From NCBI GenBank assembly GCA_963422465.1, contig OY730169.1, forward strand, positions 2,542,001 through 2,606,000: 64,000 bases of DNA. Direction: 5' to 3'. Shown here piece by piece: positions 1 to 10,260 of the stretch (position 1 is its first letter; each line of letters begins with the position of its first letter). This DNA is from Lichina pygmaea. Lineage: Eukaryota > Ascomycota > Lichinomycetes > Lichinales > Lichinaceae. Position numbers and translations under genes: made by a program. The notes beneath the pieces are model-generated. The model was not told where the DNA came from. It ran no database searches and saw only the letters and a list, made by a program, of their open reading frames with translations.

Positions 1-2
1 GA

Positions 3-101
3 GTGAAGACCAGCGGTGACGGTGGACTGGAAGAGACCGACGAGGAGTACGGCGGCGACGGAGGTGGTGACTACGACGGCCTCTCGTCGTCGATGAGATG
101 A
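3..101 (+). CDS. possible C-terminal tail of a gene entering from the left (partial)
   Basis: Frame 3 is open from the window edge to a TGA at 99-101. It reads as an acidic, glycine-rich tail (TSGDGGLEETDEEYGG followed by DYDGLSSSMR). The other two plus frames stop within 18 bases. The composition would suit the disordered end of a larger protein, but 33 codons give no family signal and this could be chance. No function is proposed. Confidence 0.25.
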   Translation: MKTSGDGGLEETDEEYGGDGGGDYDGLSSSMR

Positions 102-226
102 CGACGGTGGGTATGACGGAGAGGCGGACGGCAAAAGGCGGTTCGAGGTCGAGGGATGAGGCGGCGGAGAAAGCGGTAGGTTTGATGGAAAGGAAGGTCA
201 TCGGCCGAGGACGTGACCATGGTGGT

Positions 227-254
227 GGGGGGGGGGGGGGGGGGGGGGGGGGGG
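227..254. repeat. 28-base G homopolymer
   Basis: An uninterrupted run of G. Its length is likely to vary between reads and strains. Confidence 0.9.
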
Positions 255-560
255 TGGCGGCTTGCCAAAAGGCTACTGCAGGGCACGGGGAGAGGGCCAC
301 CTGGAAAAGGCGTACGGCTTAGTGGGCCGCTTTGGAGCCTAGCCACTTTAGACCAGAGCAAAACGGCTCGAGATCAGCTTGGCGGCAGGCTACAGGCTAC
401 AGGCGAGGCAGTCTCGTCGATGGACGACACTGCCATTTTTCACGCTCCGGGCCATGTCCGTCACACGCCTCTCTCTTGCCTATCAGGAGGAACGGACGAG
501 GCGATCAGTTGGCTGGACCCCTAAGTCCAGCGCCGGTCGTGCCAGTGTCGAGTCAACCTA

Positions 561-600
561 CTGTAGCCTAGAGGCTAGCGACGCTAGCTTCTAGGCTTCA
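561..600. repeat. near-perfect 40-bp palindrome
   Basis: CTGTAGCCTAGAGGCTAGCG is followed by its inverted copy with about two differences, centred at 580-581. It could form a cruciform. No flanking gene explains it. Confidence 0.7.
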
Positions 601-2536
601 GCGGTAGCAGTGGTGCTTACTGTAGCGGACTGTGATGTCCCGCCGTCCGTACTCCGTACGGTAATTAGCGCTATGAGGCCCCCGGGCGGCCTCTAGGCGT
701 GGGTTGTGGCGCTTAAGCTGGCCCATCGCAGACCAGGACTTGCTGTCGCCGCGCGGATAGGGTCTTCTATCTTGGAGCAGGAGATGACGGTCCAATTGCC
801 GCCCCGTCGAATCGGCGGCCTGGCGGAGATCTGTCTGAAGGAAGCAACTTCGGCCCGGGATAAACTTCGAAGAGACATGCAGCGATTAACCTTGCAGTCT
901 GCGATGCTGCATCACAGGAAGTAGATTGAACTTACGAGCGCGGGGGTTTGTTGGGCTACCTCGTATACGATGATGTCTGATGGAGCCGGAAGATGGCGTC
1001 TTTCGAGAACAGGCAGCGATACATTCGCAGAATGTCGACACTCGAGACCGGTTGGATGGAGATCGAGAACGGCAAGAGAGGGGGCGGACAAGGTCTGACG
1101 AATGTCTCGGCGGCTATCCGGCTGCAGATATCTGCAACTCCAGAGTCGCACGAGCGGTTGTCGACGAGGAGGGGCAGGTGGAGGACGAGGACGAGGACGA
1201 GGAGGCTCCTCGAGCCGTGTGTTGGAATTCCAGCATCGGAAGATCATTTATATTGCAGACAGCTAGCCTGCCGTACGGACAACTAAGTCTTGGTACTTTC
1301 GGAGCACTCTCTCACGATTTCCCAGCCGCAGCAGTACGGTAGGGTCTCACCGGCGGCCCGGATTCCGTCACGAGACTCCTCCGGTGGCAACCCCCGTGAC
1401 CCCCAAGCTGCCGCCGACGGGTCAACGAGACCGCTCATTCTTCATCCTAGCACTTCGCTATGGCGCAGTTGGGAGAAGCTAGTCCTCGAAAATGCAGGGA
1501 CGTGATATCGAAGAGTATGCGGATGGTTTGCCATTCCCCAACCACTCGTTCGACGGCTGCCGCGCACATGGCGGTCTGACCGGTGGTGATCTTGGAGAGA
1601 ATGCTTGTCTGATGGACTGATGCCGCGGAAGTCTGAATGACTAGTCGCAACATGAAGAAATCGTGGCAATCAAATGTACAGTGATCACCTGGCGGACACT
1701 ACCATGACTGCCGTGACTACCCGCGCTACCGAGGCCGGCGGCATCGCCGTCGGCGGCTGCTTCTTGACCGGGCTTGGCGTCGACGAAGTACGTTCCGTAG
1801 AACGTATGTACCTCGTACGGTAAGTACGTTCCTTCGGAGACGGCGAGTCCACGTGCAGTTCACCTTCCGCGCCGCTGGGTACTCGTGGCATCTGACCATG
1901 GCACCGCAATCGCAGGCTTCGACGTCGTTCGGCTGCGACCTACGTAAGTACAGTACGTACTACCCTCGACTTCAAGGCTCCCTGGCCTCCAAATGGCCTG
2001 GCGAGAGACTCGATTGCAGTTTCAGGCCTCGTTAATTGAGTGCGTTGTTTGGATTGGGAGCGGATGATGTCTGGCAAGACATGGTTCGAAATGCTCGGTT
2101 GTTCCACCAGTCACGGCTCCCCGATTGGTCCCTGATAAGGTCCCCAATGCGCTCCCCAATGCGCTCCCGCCGAGCCTGAACTACCTTTGCGCCATGCCAT
2201 GACGCGACTTCCCTTGGAAGTCCCGACGTTCCCTGGCGAGTTTGCTTACGCTACGTAGAGTACGTACTCCCGTACTCCGTACTGTAGCTCGCCAATCTTC
2301 TCCGCGGGATCGACATTGGCCAAACAGATCTGTTTGGCGCAAAAGCATAATGAAGAACAGACTACATTTCACACTTACGCCTACTTCCGTACAGATCATA
2401 CTCGTACGTATGGAAAACAGGTATTGGTCAAGATTTCTCTCATTCTCGAGGCGTGCCCCTTGTACTCGTATGTCCACACATAACCCAGAGTATACTTCGA
2501 ATGGTCGAGTATATAACATCGTGAAACCAACTTCAG

Positions 2537-2682
2537 TGCTGGAGCTACAAGGCAATGGCCTGCTCTGAGCGGGGAGAAGATGATTGTCATTGATGCTCTC
2601 TCAGACCCGAGGGCTATATGGCCCCCTATCCAGCTGACTAACACTACTGACTAAGTCTGGCTCGGCCCTGTGGCCGCAACAT
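2537..2682 (-). repeat. dispersed tRNA-like repeat, copy A (possible SINE)
   Basis: About 146 bp, matching 15508-15652 at roughly 85% by eye, and more weakly the inverted copy at 9733-9886. Read on the minus strand it begins GTTGCGGCC. An A-box-like block follows (ACTTAGTCAGTAG; TGGCTTAGTCGG in copy B), then a GGGTCTGAGAG block about 45 nt later that resembles a weak B box. It starts 13 bases past the stop codon of the surface-protein gene and in the same orientation, so it should lie in that gene's 3' UTR. The repeat is seen directly; the SINE origin is inference. Confidence 0.6.
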
Positions 2683-2695
2683 TCAGCCTGGGAGA

Positions 2696-5600
2696 TCACG
2701 ACACAATGACTTGTCCCAGTAAGACCAGGGCTGTTCCTGCCCACACTTCAAAGAGATTCCCTCTCCATCCCAGGCCCCAGCTGAGAGTGCTGCCAGCTGC
2801 AGCACCTTCGAACGGTGATGCCACTGACTCTCCTGCTGTTACCCCTGACTCTCCCGCCGCCACTGTTGGAGTCACCTCACCGGCATTAACAACAAGAACT
2901 GGGGCTCCGGCAGCGTCAGTCGTGAGGACAATATTACTCGTCAAGCTGGCAGTGGAGAGAAAGATAGATCCTCCAAATGTAAGTGTTTGCCTGTCGACAA
3001 CGTACGCTGACATGATGTTGGGCCAGTATGTTGTGCCACCAATAGCAAGAGGCATGAGGCTGACTGGTGGAAGAGGCCCTGCAGCTGCGCTGTCGACACC
3101 AACAAAAGGACCTCCGGCGGTATTGGTCATGAGACTGACAGCTGTCTGAGACAAACCAGGTTTGAGGGTGACTGTACCAACAGACATGGCTGTATTGTTG
3201 CCGGTGACGATCTTGCTTGCAAGGGCGATAGATGAGGCCGGACCCACACCACCACCAATGACAACAACAGGCTCTCCAGCGATGTCTGTTGTAAGGGCGA
3301 CAACTGCTTGCAATATACCGGGGCTGAGGGTGACTGTACTACTGGGCACGAGTGTCTGGCCACCGACAATGTACGCACCATCGTCGTTGCTCGTGAAGAT
3401 TAGGCCTGCGTTATCACCGCTGAAAATCTGGCTTCCGAAGGTGATGGATGAGGCTGGACCTGCACCACCACTGATAACAGCAACGGGCTCTCCGGCGGTG
3501 TTTGTCACAAGCGAGGCCACTGTCTCCGAGAGCCCAGGGTTGAGTGTGACCATGGTGCCCGGGCTGAGTGTCTGGCTACCGACAATGTACATGCCGTCAT
3601 CGTTGCTGGTGAAGATCTGGCCTGCGTCATTGCCGGTGGAAATCCGGCCTCGAAGCCGATGGACGAAGCTGGACCCTCACAACCACTGACAACAAGCACG
3701 GACTTTCTGGCCGGATCTATCACAAGCGACGCCACTGTCTCGGAGGGCCCAGGGCTGAGCGTGATTGTGCCACCTGGGCTGAGCGTCTGGCCCCTGATGA
3801 TATAGGCTGACGCTGAGTCGGCTGTGTAGGTGGCCCTATCGATGACAAGGGGCGCTGCAGCGGGGATCTGTCCCGAGGCTGGTGTGGCAACAGTAACGGC
3901 CATATTGTCGAGAGTAGAGCTCTGCCCAGCTGCCGCACCTTGGGCACCTGCAGCTACAATTGTCGAGGCTCCGGCAATATCTGCTGGAACGACAACAGGG
4001 GCCAGATTGCCTGACCCAGGAACGCCGCCGGAACCAGCACCGGGAGTCCTGGTGTTGCTGGACGCTAGAACATTACCTGAGCCATACCCAGACTCCGGGC
4101 CTGATTCTGGTGTTTGGTCCGACGCTTGGCCTTGTGCTCCCCCCGATGCTTCGCCCAGTATTTGACCTGGTACTTGTTAGTGCTTGCCCGGATGCTCGAC
4201 TTGGTGCTTGACCCGGTGCTTGACCCGGTGCTTGTGTTGATGCTTGCGCGGATGCTTGTGCAGGTAGTTCGGCCGGTGGTTGCGCCGGTGCTTGACTTGG
4301 TGCCTGATCTGATGCTTGCGCAGGCGCTCGACTTGGTGCTTGATCTGGTGTTTGTGCAGATGCTTGCGTAGGTGTTTCCGCTGGTGCTTGACTCAGTGCT
4401 TGACCTGGAGCAGGAGGGCTGGAGCCGGAACCTAGATTGGATCTCCAGTCTGGGGCCAGGTTGTTGGAGCCAGGAGTGGGAGTTTTTCCTCCAACGGAAC
4501 CGAGGCTGGGACCAGTATCAGAAACTGGAGTGGGATTTCCAGACCCGGGCAGACCAAGGGCTGGGCTGCCACCAAAAGGATTCCCCGGCCGGCTTTGAAT
4601 ATGTCTGATGGCACCAATAACAGCCCCGAGGACGCCGCCACCACCACCACCGCTATCAACATTGCTCCCACCACCAACAGCAGGCGAAGTTTAGCGCTGT
4701 GGCTGCAGCGCCAGCATGACTGGGGTCGTGAGCCCTGCCTCCACAGGAAGCAGGCCTGGGCCAGGTGTCTGAACCTGTGGTGGTTGCTCTGGGCCACTCT
4801 CGTATGAGACTGAAGTCTCAGTGAGAAAGCTCACAGATGACACATAACCAGCAGCATCACCGGCAATGCCACCGCTGGTACCAGACTGGCACGAGCGGAA
4901 GGCAGCCTCATTAGCAAACTTTGTCTGCAAGAAGCTCTGTTCAACATAGCTGAAGTGCCAGGACGGAACGAGGCCCCGGCCGAACTCATTTGTGTCAGTC
5001 AGGAGATCGACCGAGTATGGGTACGTCACTGGCGACAAGGTAGGGGAGTTGACTAAGGGTGGGAAGGTCACTAGTGACAAGGTCACGGTGTTTTGGTCAC
5101 CTGCCTCGACACTCCATTTCCATGTTGAGCTGATCGAGCTTGAGCTCACAACAGTGGCCAAGGTGCCTTCCCAATGATACTCGCTGAGGAAGTCTCCAAA
5201 GACTCTGGTTGGGTAAGCGCTGCGATGAACAGCGTCAGCCTTATTCCACCATGAAAGAAAAGAGGGAGTGCCAAGCAGGGATAGCAACATACACGACCAT
5301 TGTAAATGTGAGGTTGCCCGGGAGGGGGATGGTGGCAGTTGTGATATAAGTTCCGGCTTCGTTTGTCTGCTGTGAGGTCAAGTCGTCTGGGATCTCATTG
5401 GCAATGGCTGTGTTGCGGGTGGTGTTGGTGTGGTTGTTGATGATGCGCACTACTGTCGTAGCTGTGAAAGTGGAGATGTCTCCCGGAGAGGCCTAGCTCA
5501 GTAACGGGACAAGAGGCAGGTAAAAGAAACAGTCACCCGAGCAGTTCACTGGTGCGGGCGGCGTGAGTCCGGTAGTTGGTCCAACTGTTACCGCCGGTGA

Positions 5601-5769
5601 TGGCAGCAAATTTGCTGTTCCATTCCCGTAGAAACCTGCAGTGATCAGCATCATCTTTTCTGGCGCGCAGTCCACATTGCCCACACTCACTTCCCTGGGG
5701 AACTGCAAAGACAGACAGCACAAGCAGAGAAACAGCAACAAGGAATAAACAGGTGTGTCCTGTTGCCAT
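2696..5769 (-). CDS. repeat-bearing cell-surface/wall protein, apparently damaged
   Basis: Probable start at 5769, giving a classic signal peptide (MATGHTCLFLVAVSLLVLSV). A block at about 5240-5480 carries the STFTATTVVRIINNHTNTTR motif that I recognise from fungal surface proteins. A clean intron at 5220-5292 (GTATGT...CGCAG) joins it to a ~170-residue domain. Next come a Gly/Pro/Ser linker, a QAPxQAP tract (12-nt DNA repeat, about 4190-4420), and at least four copies of a ~90-residue repeat of the type YIVGGQTLxPGxxVTLSPG. The end is hydrophobic (VWAGTALVLLGQVIVS) and could direct GPI anchoring. Reading is not continuous: there is an in-frame TAA at 4691-4693, a one-base shift near 4185 (possibly an intron with a CTAAC branch site) and a one-base shift near 3650. 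The splice from the signal peptide into the 5240-5480 block is also unresolved. Treat as a real gene of uncertain integrity; function beyond wall/adhesion is unknown. Confidence 0.6.
4190..4420 (-). repeat. 12-nt tandem repeat encoding QAPxQAP
   Basis: Repeats of CAAGCACCRRGT read on the minus strand encode Gln-Ala-Pro-x steps within the linker of the surface protein. Such tracts expand and contract readily and usually act as extended spacers. Confidence 0.7.
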
Positions 5770-6000
5770 CGCGATGACGAGCTGTCAAAGGGGCTCAGCA
5801 GATATTGCCAGCTACCCCTGAGTAGGAGCCAACACGCAACAAAGGTAACAGGCCAAAGAGTCAACAAACAACTGCTACCTGGCGATGGGCAGTGGAACAA
5901 GTTGGGTGACCTGGAGGAGGACGACGACGACGACGAGGAGGATGAGGACAAGGACGGCGAGGAGGAGGGATTTGAGAAAGGATGGAAAAGCCAGTGGGCA

Positions 6001-6443
6001 TGTCAATAACTCTTGATATTCATCTGCAGCTTGTCATATCCTTGTCCCAGGTGAAACACTCAAGATAGCGCAGTTCTATCTTCGGCATCATGCCAGGAGG
6101 ACAAAGATGGGGAACCGGACAGCCATCAACGCCAGTGCTGTTGTGGCTGTACTCGTAGTACTGCATGCACACCACCCCACCACCGTGATCCTCCGCCTGC
6201 CTGTGACCTGGCCCACATCAAGTCTCGACCTGTCAATTGGCCAGCCAAAAAAGAAGCACTGAAAGCTGAAAGGACTTCGAAGACACGTCCATGTTGCCTC
6301 GTGTCTGTCCATTCCTGCTGCTGCTGTTGCTGCTGTTGCTTGTTGCTAGTTGCTTGTTGCTTGTTGTCGACGCTGGATGTAGTGTCTATGTGGTCGTACT
6401 CGTACATAACGTACGTACGTACGTATGTACTGTACGTTACATA
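6001..6443. other. intergenic between divergent surface-protein genes
   Basis: No supported gene. It contains a CTG/TTG-rich tract (6310-6365) and a GTACGTAC cluster (6405-6440) abutting the MITE. Confidence 0.5.
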
Positions 6444-6660
6444 TGTCAGGGTATAGCCGCACGGTTCGGCTACAGCTGCACTGAGCCCAAAAGACTCTGC
6501 GCGACCTGCTCAAGTGTACCGTTACGTACTCGTAAGGAGCTACAGTAGTCGGCGACTGGGCGCTTAGTCAGCTGTTAGGCTGATTAAGCACATCGCCCGC
6601 AGCCGCTCGGCTAGTTGCCGAGATATAGTTGTAGCCGAACCGTGCCGCTACACCCTGACA
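6444..6660. mobile_element. 217-bp non-autonomous DNA transposon (MITE), hAT-like
   Basis: Terminal inverted repeats of 31 bp lie at 6444-6474 and 6630-6660. They match at 29 of 31 positions, starting TGTCAGGGTRTAGC and containing GCACGGTTCGGCTACA. Between them is an internal hairpin (GCTTAGTCAGC against GCTGATTAAGC, 6569-6596). There is no coding capacity. CAGGG...CCCTG termini are typical of hAT-superfamily elements. Eight-base flanks (ACATATGT and ACACAGTA) are only half identical, so the target-site duplication is decayed or the exact ends are slightly different. Confidence 0.75.
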
Positions 6661-6946
6661 CAGTACGCATTACCGGGTAGAAACCTCTCCTCCATCTCCT
6701 CGACTGTTTGGGCTCATGATTCTGCAACCCACAGATCTTACGTACAGTACAGCACTTGTCCGTAGCGGGGGTCTTAGTGTTGAGTCTCAGATGATCATGT
6801 GACAAGCTTGTGCACCATTCCTCGACCACGTATCTTTTCATCCTCTGGCCGCCGCCATGTCGGCTGCTGCTTTTCCCCCCACCCCTTGCTCATCGTGCTC
6901 CAAGTAATGGAGAGCGCTCTCGGATTGCTGTGTTCTAGAGATCTTA

Positions 6947-8668
6947 ATGGCACGCTTTGCAGTTGAGACAAGCTCGGTACGAGTAGGCATCGCCGTGCTG
7001 CTTGTACTTCTTGTCTTTGATGTTTGGCTAGCCTCAGGTCAAGACACGACTGGCATCACACCCTTGCCATTGTCATTTCCCCCAACTCGGCATTGGTGTG
7101 TTGTTGTGATGGCGTGCTGCTGTCTGTTGCCTTAACTTAACTGACCCTTGGATTCTAGGGATGGCAATGATGGCCCCTAGTCGACCATTGGCCTTCAGGT
7201 CGGCACCCCACCGCAGCCAGTCAGGTTGCTGCCAGCCACAGAGCAATCATCAGTCTGGGTTGTGCTGCCCGATGGTTGTACCTCTTCCGATGTGCCTGAC
7301 TGCATTGGTCCGCGTGGGACCGACTTCAAGATAAATCAGTCATCAACTTGGTCTGAAGAAGGCCTCTACGAACTTGCGCTGTATGAGGAGGCCAAGCATG
7401 GCTACGGTGGCAATCCCCAGTATGGCTACGACACCGTGACCCCGGGCTGGAAGGGTGAGGGCCTTTCCACCGTACCCGGGCAGGTCGTTGCTGGTTTCGC
7501 CACCAAGGATTTCTACATCGGCTGTATACCCCTCAACCCAACCCCCTTCAACTTTACCAACTTCAATGATCCCAAGCCGAGCCTGTTGCAGAGTGCCAGG
7601 GATGCCAGCCAAATCCCCAGCCGGTCCTGGGCTTATACAGCCGGGTCATACAGGCGTTTGCCTAAGGTGTACGGGAGTCTCACCCTAGGTGGCTACGACT
7701 CGGCGAGGTTTGCCGCCAATGATGTCACCTTCAGGCTCACTCCCGACAGCCTGCAGGACCTGGTAGTGGCTGTCCAATCCATCACAACTGATACCGCACC
7801 CACGCCGTTGCTCTCTGCCGGCATCTACATGCCCATCAATTCACTAGTCTCGCACATTTGGCTGCCTGTGGATGTCTGCAGGGCCTTTGAAAAGGCCTTT
7901 GGCCTTGTCTGGGACAATGCGACAGACCTGTACCTTGTCAGCGATAAGCAGCACGACGACCTCACAAGCCGGAATCCGAACATCACCTTCAAGCTGAGCC
8001 CGTCGTTGACCGGTCCTTCTGTCGATATTGTCATGCACTACGCGAGCTTCGACCTCACTGCTGGTCCACCGCTCGTGGACATCGCAAGGAACTACTTTCC
8101 CCTCCGAAGGGCGGCCAACGATACCCAATACAAGCTGGGCCGTGCCTTTCTCCGGAGCGCCTACATTATTGCCGACTACGACCGCTCCACCTTCTCCGTC
8201 TCGCAGGCTCTCTTTCCGGGAGGCGATGACTCTGAATCCCAAAAGCTTGTCGCCATTTCGCCGCCCATGGAAGAAACGTCGCCGCAGCCGTCAGGCGATA
8301 GCGGTGGGGGTGGCAATGGCGGCGGCGGCGACGGCGGCGGCCTGTCTCCCGGGGCGATTGGCGGCATCTCGGCTGGTGCTGCGATCAGCATCGGTGCCGC
8401 TGCTCTGGCCATCTGGTTCATATACCGGCGAAGACGGCAGCGACGCGAGGCCCCGGCCAAGCTCGAGCCGCAGATTTCCTTGGAGTTTGGCGAGGCGGAG
8501 CTGGAGGCGCCGCTTGAGGCGCTAACGCCGCCGGACACCCGGTCGAGGTTCAACCAGACGGAGGGGTGCTCGGGGATGGACATCCCCCGGACGCCTATGG
8601 AGGTGGAGGCGAAGGGGACCAGGATAACCAGACATGAAATGGCCGACCCGGCATGGCCTCCGGAGTAG
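6947..8668 (+). CDS. aspartic-protease-like membrane protein, catalytically dead; in-frame TAG
   Basis: Exon 1 is 6947-7095 (signal peptide, then TTGITPLPLSFPPTRHW) and exon 2 is 7159-8668, joined by a 63-bp intron. The product is a pepsin-fold (A1) ectodomain, a Gly-rich linker, one membrane helix near residues 453-475 and a basic cytosolic tail ending soon after PRTPMEVEA. The catalytic DTGS is replaced: VRLLPATEQSSVWVV at the first site and INSLVSHIWLP at the second. Family relatives with the same losses are known to me as surface proteins, not enzymes. A TAG at 7178-7180 falls where relatives have Trp in DGNDGPW-S, seven codons into exon 2. Either the gene is disrupted, the base is an error, or splicing skips it; a weak alternative (donor GTTGTT to acceptor CCCTAG) would remove the stop. 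Confidence 0.75.
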
Positions 8669-10260
8669 TTGGGGACAGGTGCCGCCCCGGCCCTTATGCA
8701 CGAGATGCCGGCGAACGAGATTGCTCCGGCGTCGACACGAAGGCGGTGACTCAGAGGAGAGAGTTGAGACCGATCAGAGAAAGAACCCAAGTGAGGTCGT
8801 CTCAATTTGATTTGTCGATGCTTTGCCCATGGCGCATTCGATCGTATTGCAGATGCCCATGACAAAAAACTTCGTTGGCGAACAACACCATCGGTGAAAG
8901 GATCCGGCGAGCAAGGGGTCTTGGAAGTGGCCGTTGTTCCCGAGCAACGAGCCTGAGCAGAGACTCCGTGCTGTAGCAGCAGCTGTGGCAGTAGCAGCAG
9001 CTGGTGCTGTACGCTGAGAGTTGACCCGCGCATGGCGAACGGGTTCCGTCCCAGCCCCGAGAGTCCCTATGGTGTCTGCCGGAAGCGCACAATGCTCGCG
9101 GCTGCGATGCTCTCTCCTACTGACTCTATTCTGGCGGGGCAGAACCAAGTCCGACCGAGTCACCCCGAGCCCAGTTCATTCAGTACCAAGCGACGCATCT
9201 CACTGATATCACAGACAAAACAAGACGTATGGCTCCCATACCTGGAATATCCCCTCCCTCGATCCCATGTCTACTTTCGGCGGCACATGCAGATCTGGCC
9301 CAGTTATCCGCGCGGCATTTCACCGCAAATTCACGAGACCTCCATCTCCAATCAATCCTGGCGACCAATGAAAATTTCACATCTTGGCCATCTATCCATA
9401 GGACACGCCCATGTCCAATCCGAGATGTCACGTCCTCCAATCGGCAAAGCATCACTCTGCAACTGCCCTTCAACTTTCTGACCCACGTGCATCCGCACGG
9501 CATGTGCATTTCTGTATCACATCTCCGTCCCCCGGCCCTACTCCCCTCCAAATACTATCATTACACGAAGCGCTGTATACAGTTCTCTGACTTGGACACA
9601 GTCACTTGGGAAGATCTGATCTAGAATCAAGTGTTTGGATCACTGATCATTTGAAATCTCCTCTGTTTGTTTATCGGTCCTTTTGAAAACTTGGCCCAAG
9701 CTACAATGAGGATACTTGAGATGAACATCATTGTTGCCGCCGTAGGCCGGGCTACGCCCAGGCAATGCTGAAAACAGGAGCTTAGTCAGCTAGTTGGACA
9801 GGCGATATGGGCCCCGAGTCTACGAGGCTTTCAACCGATAGATTTCTTCCTCTCAGACATCAGGTCGATGCCTTGTAGCCGTGCCAGGGGGGACGGATAC
9901 ATGGGCAGAATGGATCAAGAACATGAAACAAAACAAAGCCCTAGTCATCAAGTAGTTCATACATACAGGAGTATGTCCAGCACCCTTGGATAAAGCCAAA
10001 GAGAATAAGTAGAACCTGGAAGTTTCAGACAGAAGAGGAAAGATTCTGTCTTTCCCTCGCTCTCATGATTGTTATACACAGATGTATGATGATTGAAACA
10101 TCGAGTTGGTCCCTACAAGGACTGGATATGGATAGTACAGGTGTACCACTCATCTCGAATTTCTTCAACTGACCGGATTGAAAGATACACATATATGCAA
10201 CGCTTTCGTCCTCTTCTCCTTCCTCTTCTTCTTCTTCTCCTCCTTCTCTCCATGTTCGTG
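8669..10260. other. intergenic between convergent genes, no convincing gene
   Basis: Only short overlapping frames with no recognisable domain. The inverted third copy of the dispersed repeat lies at 9733-9886. Confidence 0.55.
9733..9886 (+). repeat. dispersed tRNA-like repeat, copy C (inverted, diverged)
   Basis: It aligns end to end with the reverse complement of copies A and B: GTTGCCGCCGTAGG at the head, CTTAGTCAGCTAG in the middle, CCCCGAGTC, then ATTTCTTCCTCTCAGA and GCCTTGTAGC at the tail. Identity by eye is perhaps 60-65%, so this looks the oldest of the three. Confidence 0.5.

Larger units (their letters stand above)
102..2536. other. intergenic, no convincing gene
   Basis: Open frames here are short, overlap on both strands and have no recognisable domain. 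The stretch holds the G-run, a near-perfect palindrome at 561-600 and several GTAC-rich patches (1790-1830, 1940-1965, 2250-2290, 2400-2415). Confidence 0.6.

Noticed and set aside
2670-3689. plus-strand frames opposite the repeat-bearing surface protein
   Set aside because: Antisense shadows; the minus strand carries the recognisable GGQTLxPG repeats.
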